From: Eikenella sp963548155
Lineage (GTDB): Bacteria; Pseudomonadota; Gammaproteobacteria; Burkholderiales; Neisseriaceae
Length of the DNA: 16,407 nucleotides
NCBI GenBank assembly: GCA_963548155.1
Contig: CAUUTP010000042.1
Span: 1-16,407, forward strand
Direction: 5' to 3'
Part shown: piece after piece, positions 6,256 to 12,296 of the stretch
How the letters are laid out: each line of letters starts with the position of its first letter
How positions within the stretch are numbered: position 1 is the first letter of the stretch
Position numbers and translations under genes: made by a program
Notes under the pieces: model-generated
The model's input: only the letters and a program-made list of their open reading frames with translations
What the model was told of the DNA's origin: nothing
Database searches by the model: none

Positions 6256-7665
6256 TTACACGCCTGCTAGGTTGCAGAGGTATTGCCATAAGAGCGGCAC
6301 GGGGCGGCCGGTGGCGCCTTTTTCTTTGCCGGTTTTCCAGGCGGTGCCGGCGATGTCGAGGTGCGCCCAGGTTTGCTCTTGGGTGAAATGGGCGAGGAAG
6401 GCGGCGGCGGTGAGGGTGCCGGCGGGGCGGCCGCCGATATTTTGCAGGTCGGCAAAGTTGGATGTGAGCTGCTCGCTGTATTCTTCAAACAGGGGCAGTT
6501 GCCAAGCTTTGTCGCTGCTTTGGCGGGCGGCTGCGAGCAGGCTGTCGGCCAGTTCCTGATTGTTGGCCACCAGGCCGCTGGCGGCGCTGCCCAGTGCGAT
6601 CACGCAGGCGCCGGTGAGGGTGGCTACGTCGATGAGGGCGGCGGGCTTGAATTGGGCGGCGTAGGTGAGGGCGTCGCACAGGATTAGGCGGCCTTCGGCA
6701 TCGGTGTTGAGGACTTCGATAGTGGTGCCGTCCATGGCGGTTACGATGTCGCCGGGCTTGTTGGCGGCGGCATCGGGCATGTTTTCGCAGGCGGGGGCGA
6801 CGGCGATGAGGTTGATGGGCAGTTTGGCGCGGGCGGCGGCAATGAAGGTGCCGATTACGCTGGCAGCGCCGCACATATCGAATTTCATTTCGTCCATTTC
6901 GGCACCGGGCTTGAGGGAGATGCCGCCGCTGTCGAAGGTTACGCCTTTGCCTACCAGCACGACGGGTGCGGCATTTTTATCGGGCGCGCCGAAATAGGAA
7001 AGCTCGATGAGGCGCGGCTCTTGGGCACTGCCTTTGGCTACCGACCAAAATGATCCCATGTGCTCGCGGATGTAGTCGGCACCGAGGATTTTGGCAGATG
7101 CTCCGGCGGCTTGGGCTTCGGCGCGGGCGGTATCGGCCAAATAGGCGGGCGTACAGATGTTGCCGGCGGTGTTGCCGAGGTCTTTGCACAGATTGATGCC
7201 GTGCAGCAGGGCTTGGGCGCGGCCGAGCGCATCTTGGGCGGATTGGTCGGCGGCGGGAGCATAGAAATCGGCCTGTTGCAGGGCGGCGGGTTTGGCGGTT
7301 TTTTTGAAGCGGTCGAAACGGTATACGGCTTCGCCCAGCGCGATAGTGAGTACATTGAGAGCGTCGACCAATTCGGCGGTGGAGAAGGCGCTCAAATCGA
7401 TGGCAAGCACGGGCTGCTTCTGTGCCCAACCGGCGGCATGGCGGAAGGCTTTGGTCAGCGTGTCGCGCTCTGTGTTGTCGAGTTTGAGCACGGCGGTGTC
7501 GGCAAAGCTGCCGTTGGCGGGCGTGTGGGCGGCGGCGAAGGGTTCGCTTTCGGTGAGCGTACCGTAGAGTAGGGCGGCGGTTTCATCGACCGGGGCGGCG
7601 GTGCACAAAAACAGGCGGGCAGCTTGGCCGGCGGGCAGGGCGTCGGAGTGGAGATGGAATTGCAT
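6256..7665 (-). CDS. pepA: Leucyl aminopeptidase, M17 family
   Basis: Cytosolic dinuclear-metal aminopeptidase (469 residues) that removes N-terminal residues from peptides. The C-terminal catalytic domain carries the full set of M17 ligands: Lys240 and Asp245 in VGKGVTFDSGG, Asp263 in MKFDMCGA, and Asp322 and Glu324 in the signature NTDAEGRL. The catalytic pair Lys252 and Arg326 is also present. Each position equals the E. coli PepA number minus 30, so the active site is intact and only the N-terminal domain is shorter than in E. coli. Residues 1-150 are the variable N-terminal domain. AAGGA (7671-7675) lies five bases before the ATG. The gene follows the argS terminator and probably has its own promoter in 7666-7760 (TAAAAT on the minus strand at 7704-7709 is a candidate). 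The symbol could also be given as pepB-type. Confidence 0.93.
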   Translation of the reverse strand: MQFHLHSDALPAGQAARLFLCTAAPVDETAALLYGTLTESEPFAAAHTPANGSFADTAVLKLDNTERDTLTKAFRHAAGWAQKQPVLAIDLSAFSTAELVDALNVLTIALGEAVYRFDRFKKTAKPAALQQADFYAPAADQSAQDALGRAQALLHGINLCKDLGNTAGNICTPAYLADTARAEAQAAGASAKILGADYIREHMGSFWSVAKGSAQEPRLIELSYFGAPDKNAAPVVLVGKGVTFDSGGISLKPGAEMDEMKFDMCGAASVIGTFIAAARAKLPINLIAVAPACENMPDAAANKPGDIVTAMDGTTIEVLNTDAEGRLILCDALTYAAQFKPAALIDVATLTGACVIALGSAASGLVANNQELADSLLAAARQSSDKAWQLPLFEEYSEQLTSNFADLQNIGGRPAGTLTAAAFLAHFTQEQTWAHLDIAGTAWKTGKEKGATGRPVPLLWQYLCNLAGV

Positions 7666-7762
7666 GTTGGTCCTTGGGTTGATTAGGGTGGAAAACGGGT
7701 GGCATTTTATCGCTTGGCGCGGGGGAAAGGCTACCTGAAAATAAATGGGTGCAAAACAAAAG

Positions 7763-7796
7763 AACAGGCTACCTGAAAATTTTCAGGTAGCCTGTT
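7763..7796 (-). terminator. argS intrinsic terminator (perfect 34-bp palindrome with two uptake sequences)
   Basis: Two exact uptake sequences (7766-7777 and 7782-7793) with their flanks make a palindrome with 17-bp arms and no spacer. On the minus strand it is followed by TTCTTTTGTTTT, a good T-tract, and it starts 20 bp after the argS stop. A further single copy lies at 7728-7739. Confidence 0.9.
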
Positions 7797-7816
7797 TATG
7801 ATGCAGCGATAAAAGC

Positions 7817-9535
7817 TTACATCACTTCTAGCGTGTCGATACCCAAGAGGCTGAGGCCGGTTTGCAGGGTTTGGCCGGTGAGGGCGGCCAGCTGCAGGCG
7901 GGTGTTGCGGGCGCTGCCTTCGGCTTTGAGGATGGGGCAGGCTTCGTAGAAGCGGGAGAACAGGCTGGCCACTTGGTAGAGGTAGGCGGCGAGGTAGTGC
8001 GGGTAGGAACTGTCGGCCACGGTTTGCAGTACGTCTTCAAACTTCAAAAGTTCGGCGGCGAGCTGGCATTCCAGGGGCTCGGTGAGCACGGGCTGTTCGG
8101 TCCGGCTCCATTCGCCGGCTTTTTTCAGCACGCTCTGCACACGGGTGTAGGCGTATTGCAGATAGGGCGCGGTGTTGCCTTCAAAGGAGAGCATGTTGTC
8201 CCAATCGAAGATATAGTCGCTGGTGCGGTTTTTGCTCAAATCGGCATATTTCACGGCACCGATGCCGACGCTGCGGCCGATTTGGGCGGCGGTGGTGTTG
8301 TCTAGCTCGGGATTTTTCTCTTTCACCAAGGCGGTGGCGCGCTCTACGGCTTCATCGAGCAGTTCGACCAGCTTCACGGTGTCGCCACTGCGGGTTTTGA
8401 AGGGTTTGCCGTCTTTGCCCATCATGGTGCCGAAGCCGATGAATTCGGCTTTTACGTTTTCAGGTAGCCAGCCGGCTTTACGAGAGGCGGCAAAGAGTTG
8501 GCCGAAATGCAGGCTTTGGCGGGTGTCCACTACATAGATGATGTGGTTGGCTTTGAGCTCGCGCACACGGTAGCGGATGCAGGCCAAATCGGTGGTGGCG
8601 TAGAGGAAGCCGCCGCCTTGTTTCTGGATGATGAAGGCGGCGGGATCGCCTTCTTTGTTTTTGAATTCATCGAGGAAGACTACTTTGGTACCGCCGTCGT
8701 CTACGGCTAAACCGCTGGCCAAAAGTTCGTCTACTACGGGCTGCAAGTCGGCATTGTAGGAGGATTCGCCGCGCACATCTTCCGGTTTGAGCAGCACGCC
8801 GAGCCGGTTATATACGTTTTGCGCGTGTTTGAGCGACATGGCCACAAACTGCCGCCACAGGGCGAGCACGGCTTCGTCGCCGCTTTGCAGTTTCACCACG
8901 TATTCGCGCGCGGTGTCGGCAAAGGCCGGGTCTTCATCGAAACGCACTTTGGCGTTACGGTAGAACTGTTCCAAGTCGGCCAGTTCGAAATGTTCGTTCT
9001 GCGCCTGCTGTTCTACCAAATAGGCCACTAACATGCCGAATTGGGTGCCCCAGTCGCCCACGTGGTTTTGCGCAATCACACGGTGGCCGAGGAAGGAATG
9101 GACGCGGTTGAGGCTGTCGCCGATGATGCTGGAGCGCAGGTGGCCGACGTGCATTTCTTTAGCCAGGTTGGGCGAGGAGTAGTCGATAACGATGGTCTGC
9201 GGTGCGGCGGCCTGCGCCACGCCGAGGCGGCCGCTTTGCAGGGCGGCGTGCACTTGCTTGGCCAAAAACTGCGGGTTCAGGCGCAGGTTGATGAAGCCGG
9301 GGCCGGCCACTTCGGCGGAGGCAATCAGCCCGTTGCCGGCCAGGGCTTCGGCCACTTTCTGTGCCAGCTCGCGCGGGTTTTGTTTGCGCTGCTTGGCCGC
9401 GCCCATCACGCCGTTAATTTGGAAATCGCCGAATTCGGGGTTTTTGGCCGGTTGCAATACTACCGGTGCGCCTTCGATACCGGCAGCGGCAAAGGCTTGT
9501 TCGGCTTCGCGGTTAAGGAGATGAGATAAGTTCAT
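7817..9535 (-). CDS. argS: Arginyl-tRNA synthetase
   Basis: Class I aminoacyl-tRNA synthetase charging tRNA-Arg, 572 residues. Domains in order are the ArgRS-specific N-terminal domain (about residues 1-85, with NPEFGDFQIN), the Rossmann catalytic domain with the HIGH motif as HVGHLRSS (129-136), GDWGTQFG shortly after, the KMSKS equivalent in GKDGKPFKTRSGDTVKL, and a helical DALR anticodon-binding domain ending LLGIDTLEVM. No key residue appears to be missing. A weak ribosome-binding region precedes the ATG. crcB ends only 42 bp upstream on the same strand without a terminator, so the two may be co-transcribed. A one-mismatch uptake sequence (8459-8470) is coded in frame as Trp-Leu-Pro-Glu, a third way the window reads the repeat. 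Confidence 0.98.
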   Translation of the reverse strand: MNLSHLLNREAEQAFAAAGIEGAPVVLQPAKNPEFGDFQINGVMGAAKQRKQNPRELAQKVAEALAGNGLIASAEVAGPGFINLRLNPQFLAKQVHAALQSGRLGVAQAAAPQTIVIDYSSPNLAKEMHVGHLRSSIIGDSLNRVHSFLGHRVIAQNHVGDWGTQFGMLVAYLVEQQAQNEHFELADLEQFYRNAKVRFDEDPAFADTAREYVVKLQSGDEAVLALWRQFVAMSLKHAQNVYNRLGVLLKPEDVRGESSYNADLQPVVDELLASGLAVDDGGTKVVFLDEFKNKEGDPAAFIIQKQGGGFLYATTDLACIRYRVRELKANHIIYVVDTRQSLHFGQLFAASRKAGWLPENVKAEFIGFGTMMGKDGKPFKTRSGDTVKLVELLDEAVERATALVKEKNPELDNTTAAQIGRSVGIGAVKYADLSKNRTSDYIFDWDNMLSFEGNTAPYLQYAYTRVQSVLKKAGEWSRTEQPVLTEPLECQLAAELLKFEDVLQTVADSSYPHYLAAYLYQVASLFSRFYEACPILKAEGSARNTRLQLAALTGQTLQTGLSLLGIDTLEVM

Positions 9536-9577
9536 GATGTTTTCAGTTTTGGTAGATAAACAATAAAAATCTGTAAT

Positions 9578-9973
9578 TTAGCTTCGGGTTAAGCGCTGCA
9601 CGGCAGCAGCGACCAGCAGGGTGGCGGCGATGTCGCACACGGTGTGTAGCGCAAGAATCAGGCCGGCATGTAGCCAGTCTTTGTGCAGCAGGCGTACGGA
9701 CACCTCGCTGGAAAGCGCGGAAAAGGTGGTGAGGCTGCCGAGAAAGCCCACTATCAGTGCATTTTGCAGTGGCTGGGTAAGCTGCTTGCCGGCCAACAGT
9801 AAGCCCAATACCGTGCCGGCCAGCAGGCAACCGAGCAGGTTGGCCAACCAGGTGCCAAAGGCGAATTGGGCAAACAGCGGATTGAAACGCAAACCCAGCT
9901 GCCAGCGCAACAAGGCGCCGAGAGCGGCGCCAACGGCAATCAAAGCGGGCTGGCTGTAAAGCGGCAGATTCAT
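9578..9973 (-). CDS. crcB: Fluoride ion channel FluC/CrcB
   Basis: Small inner-membrane fluoride exporter (131 residues, four transmembrane helices) that works as a dual-topology dimer and protects against cytoplasmic fluoride. Family motifs are GALLRW (19-24), GTWLANLLG (40-48, with Asn45 on the pore) and GFLGSLTTFS (76-85, carrying the phenylalanine and Thr/Ser of the ion path). The start is set by the usual CrcB N-terminus. The ATG lies 2 bp from an uptake sequence whose AGG, about 11 nt upstream, is the only Shine-Dalgarno-like sequence. No fluoride riboswitch was recognised in the leader (9974-10095), which instead contains three uptake sequences. argS follows after 42 bp, so co-transcription is likely. 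Confidence 0.95.
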   Translation of the reverse strand: MNLPLYSQPALIAVGAALGALLRWQLGLRFNPLFAQFAFGTWLANLLGCLLAGTVLGLLLAGKQLTQPLQNALIVGFLGSLTTFSALSSEVSVRLLHKDWLHAGLILALHTVCDIAATLLVAAAVQRLTRS

Positions 9974-9975
9974 TT

Positions 9976-10006
9976 TTCAGGTAGCCTTTGGGCTTTCAGG
10001 TAGCCT
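9976..10006 (-). repeat. Tandem direct uptake sequences in the crcB leader
   Basis: Two exact copies (9976-9987 and 9995-10006) lie in the same orientation, 19 bp apart start to start. A degraded third (TTCAGATAGC, from about 10005) abuts them. The proximal copy ends 2 bp from the crcB ATG and overlaps its ribosome-binding region. Confidence 0.9.
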
Positions 10007-10084
10007 TCAGATAGCAGGCTGTATGCTAGTTCGGCTTTGATTGTATTGCAGTGTAAGGCCGTTTGTCTTCAGGCTGGTTCTATT

Positions 10085-10096
10085 TTCAGGTAGCCT
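10085..10096 (-). repeat. Uptake sequence abutting the mtnN stop codon
   Basis: Exact copy whose first base on the minus strand is the final A of the mtnN TAA. There is no inverted partner nearby, so it is not a hairpin terminator. Confidence 0.9.
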
Positions 10097-10794
10097 TAAA
10101 GCGCAGCAATCAGCTGCAGCACCATTTTGGCGGAATGCACGGAAGCAGTCTTTAAAAAGGTTTCGAAGCTGATGTCGGCTTCTTCGTCGGCGAGGTCGGA
10201 AATAGCGCGAATAACCACAAACGGCACGCCGAAGCGGTGGCAGCTCTGAGCGATGGCGGCAGCTTCCATTTCTACTGCCTGCACATCGATAAAATGGCGG
10301 CGCACTTCAGCCACGGATTCGTTGCTGTGTACGAATTGGTCGCCGCTCACAATCAGCCCACGGTGTACGGCGGCGTGTTCGAATGCGGTGGCGGCTTTTT
10401 CCGCAGCGGCGCACAGGGTGGGGTCGGATTCAAAGCGCGCGGGCATATGCGGTACATGACCGACGGCGTAGCCGAAAGCAGTAACGTCCACATCATGATG
10501 CGCAGTTTGCGTGCCGATTACTACGTCACCCACTTTCAGTTCGCCGCCCAAGCCGCCGGCGCTGCCGGTGTTGATGACGAAATCGGGTTGATGGCGTTGC
10601 AGCACCAAGGCGGTGCTGAGCGCAGCATTCACTTTGCCAATGCCGCTTAAGGCCAATACGACGTTTTTACCGGCGTATTCGCCGCGATAAATTTCGAAAT
10701 CGGCCACATGCGCATTGCGCAGATTTTGTAGATTTTCTTTGAGCAGCTCGATTTCCGGCGGCATAGCGCCGATGAGTGCAATGGTTTGGGACAT
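10096..10794 (-). CDS. mtnN: 5'-methylthioadenosine/S-adenosylhomocysteine nucleosidase
   Basis: Cytosolic hydrolase (232 residues, also called Pfs) that cleaves adenine from MTA, S-adenosylhomocysteine and 5'-deoxyadenosine, feeding methionine salvage and the activated methyl cycle. Active-site residues correspond to E. coli MTAN: Glu14 in GAMPPEI (E12), Glu177 in AVEMEAAAIA (E174) and Asp200 in AISDLAD (D197). VINTGSAGGL (73-82) is the purine phosphorylase-type loop. The length is typical. The Shine-Dalgarno is weak. The ATG lies 18 nt downstream of a GC-rich hairpin (10812-10840). The TAA stop shares its last base with an uptake sequence (10085-10096). It lies between hfq and crcB on the same strand, separated from hfq by a terminator-like hairpin. 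Confidence 0.97.
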   Translation of the reverse strand: MSQTIALIGAMPPEIELLKENLQNLRNAHVADFEIYRGEYAGKNVVLALSGIGKVNAALSTALVLQRHQPDFVINTGSAGGLGGELKVGDVVIGTQTAHHDVDVTAFGYAVGHVPHMPARFESDPTLCAAAEKAATAFEHAAVHRGLIVSGDQFVHSNESVAEVRRHFIDVQAVEMEAAAIAQSCHRFGVPFVVIRAISDLADEEADISFETFLKTASVHSAKMVLQLIAAL

Positions 10795-10811
10795 GGTTGG
10801 ATTCTTTCAAA

Positions 10812-10840
10812 CCGCCCGCACAGGCAATGGATGCGGGCGG
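10812..10840 (-). other. GC-rich hairpin in the mtnN leader
   Basis: CCGCCCGCA and TGCGGGCGG form a perfect 9-bp stem around an 11-nt loop, followed on the minus strand by TTTGAAAG and 18 nt before the mtnN ATG. It could be a weak terminator/attenuator or a translation-control hairpin. Its loop segment (10820-10826) is complementary to 7 nt inside the hfq hairpin (10863-10869). Confidence 0.6.
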
Positions 10841-10853
10841 CGTATGAATAAGC

Positions 10854-10886
10854 AAAACGCACTGCCTGTAAGCAACAGCCAGTGCG
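10854..10886 (-). terminator. hfq intrinsic terminator
   Basis: CGCACTG/CAGTGCG (10858-10864 with 10880-10886) plus an inner CTGT/ACAG stem around AAGCA makes an 11-bp hairpin with one mismatch. On the minus strand it is followed by TTTTGC. It begins 14 bp after the hfq stop and contains no uptake sequence. Confidence 0.75.
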
Positions 10887-10900
10887 CTGGGGATGCCTGT

Positions 10901-11161
10901 TTATTGCTCGGCGTCGGCGGCAGGTTTCTGCTCGGCGGGCGGCTGCAGGCTCACGGCGCGTGCCGGAACAATGGTGGAAATCGCGTGTTTGTACACCATT
11001 TGCGTTACCGAGGTGTTGCGCAGCAACACCACATATTGGTCAAACGACTCTACCTGTCCTTGCAGTTTGATGCCGTTCACCAAATAAATGGATACCGGCA
11101 CATGTTCTTTGCGCAGTGCGTTTAGAAAAGGATCTTGTAACATTTGTCCTTTAGTTGCCAT
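10901..11161 (-). CDS. hfq: RNA chaperone Hfq
   Basis: Sm-like protein (86 residues) forming the homohexamer that binds small RNAs and mRNAs and promotes their pairing. Sm1 spans QDPFLNALRKEHVPVSIYLVNGIKLQGQVESFDQ in outline, with proximal-face residues Gln9, Asp10 and Phe12. Sm2 is MVYKHAISTIVP with the YKH motif at 57-59. The lateral rim is RKEH where E. coli has RRER, and TSVTQ has one more residue than E. coli, both as in Neisseria Hfq. The C-terminal tail is short (about 20 residues, PPAEQKPAADAEQ). GGAG lies 11 nt before the ATG. Hfq is not in its usual miaA-hflX setting here. It stands alone, divergent from radC, with its own terminator. Confidence 0.98.
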   Translation of the reverse strand: MATKGQMLQDPFLNALRKEHVPVSIYLVNGIKLQGQVESFDQYVVLLRNTSVTQMVYKHAISTIVPARAVSLQPPAEQKPAADAEQ

Positions 11162-11455
11162 AGTTTATTTTACTCCGATTATTTTTGTTCAAACTTTTTC
11201 AGGTAGCCTCCTTTTTGCGGGATATTTCCCGTGCCGGGCGGCTGAAAACTGAAAAAAGGTGGCGAATTGTAGCCGTTTGGTGCAGCTTTTTCCAACCTTT
11301 TTATGCAAGCTATTGATGAGTAAAGTTCTTTTTATGAGGCAGGTCAAACCGAATGCGCGATAGGCTTGCTTTGGATGGATTGTTTATAAACGTTGGAATT
11401 TCGTTGCTCTTGTATAATCCGGTAGTTAACGCGATACGCATAAAGGGAAATTAAG
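11162..11455. promoter_or_regulatory. Divergent hfq/radC intergenic region
   Basis: The hfq promoter candidate on the minus strand is TTGGAA (11290-11295) and TACAAT (11266-11271) with an 18-bp spacer, giving a leader of about 100 nt. That leader contains a 5-bp hairpin (CGGGA/TCCCG, 11218-11231) and a single uptake sequence (11198-11209). The radC promoter candidate is a perfect TATAAT at 11413-11418, about 38 bp before the ATG, with a weak -35. A perfect 10-bp palindrome, GTTTATAAAC (11382-11391), sits at the radC -35 position and could be an operator. No small gene was found here. Confidence 0.5.
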
Positions 11456-12166
11456 ATGGGCATCAAACATTGGCCAGAAAACGAGCGGCCGCGCGAGAAA
11501 CTGTTGCATCGTGGTGCGGGAGCATTAAGCGATGCGGAACTGTTGGCCATCCTGTTGCGGGTAGGTACGCAGGGGATGAGTGCGGTGGATTTGGCACGCT
11601 ATCTGTTACAGGAATTTGGCTCACTCAACCGACTGTTTTCCGCACCTGCCGCCGAACTGACGATGCACAAGGGCATGGGCGAGGCGGCTTATTGCCAGTT
11701 TGCCGTTGTGCGAGAAATTGGACGGCGTTTGCTGGCCGAGGAAATGCGCGATACACCGGCTTTCAATTCACCCGATGCGGTGGCCGATTATCTGGTACTG
11801 CAACTGGGGCACGAGCCGGTGGAAGTGAGTGTGGCGATGCTGTTGAGTAGCAGCCATAAGCTGATTGCATTTCAGGAGCTGTCGCGCGGCACGGTGGCGG
11901 AAAACACGGTGTATATCCGCGAGGTGGCAAAGCTTGCCCTGAGCCATCATGCCGCTTCGCTGATTATCGCGCACAATCACCCTGGCGGCTCGACCGAGCC
12001 TTCGCCAGCAGATTTAGCCTTCACCCGTCGCCTGCAACAGGCATTGGCGCTGCTGGATGTGCGGTTGTTGGATCACTTTATCGTGGCGGGTAATCGGGCA
12101 GTGTCGTTTGTGGCAAACGGGTGGATGCGGGAGTTGGCGGAGGATGGGGATGTTTGGGCTGGATAG
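11456..12166 (+). CDS. radC: RadC family JAB/MPN-domain protein
   Basis: RadC-type protein of 236 residues, historically called a DNA repair protein although its biochemical role is unsettled. The N-terminal helix-hairpin-helix-like region (RPREKLLHRGAGALSDAELLAILL) is followed by the C-terminal MPN+/JAMM metalloprotease-like domain. Its metal site reads HNHPGGSTEPSPADL (173-187): His173, His175 and Asp186, with Ser183 in the conserved PS and an upstream Glu in the RGTVAEN region. The usual HNHPSG is HNHPGG here. AGGGA (11444-11448) precedes the ATG at seven bases. The gene has a consensus -10 nearby, is transcribed away from hfq and converges with the siderophore receptor across a DUS hairpin. 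In this family some members assist mobile-element excision or transformation, but nothing here decides that. Confidence 0.95.
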   Translation: MGIKHWPENERPREKLLHRGAGALSDAELLAILLRVGTQGMSAVDLARYLLQEFGSLNRLFSAPAAELTMHKGMGEAAYCQFAVVREIGRRLLAEEMRDTPAFNSPDAVADYLVLQLGHEPVEVSVAMLLSSSHKLIAFQELSRGTVAENTVYIREVAKLALSHHAASLIIAHNHPGGSTEPSPADLAFTRRLQQALALLDVRLLDHFIVAGNRAVSFVANGWMRELAEDGDVWAG

Positions 12167-12208
12167 GTTGTTTTGTATCAATTTATAGCGAGAGAGCAGT
12201 GCTAGAAA

Positions 12209-12265
12209 AGGCTACCTGAAAACGTGGTGCAGCAGAGCTGCTGCCAGGTTTCAGGTAGCCTTTCT
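12209..12265. terminator. DUS-pair hairpin between radC and the receptor gene (bidirectional)
   Basis: Exact uptake sequences at 12209-12220 and 12250-12261 pair over 13 bp. The long loop holds an independent hairpin, GCAGCAG/CTGCTGC (12229-12235 with 12238-12244). TTTC follows on the plus side and CCTTTTC on the minus side. It lies 42 bp after the radC stop and 35 bp after the receptor stop. Confidence 0.8.
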
Positions 12266-12296
12266 TATGTTAGACCGCGGGTTTGGCTATCCGCCT

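Noticed and set aside
9974..10095. Fluoride riboswitch in the crcB leader
   Set aside because: The conserved GGNGATGG and CTGATGRCTCC-type elements are not present. The leader consists largely of uptake sequences.
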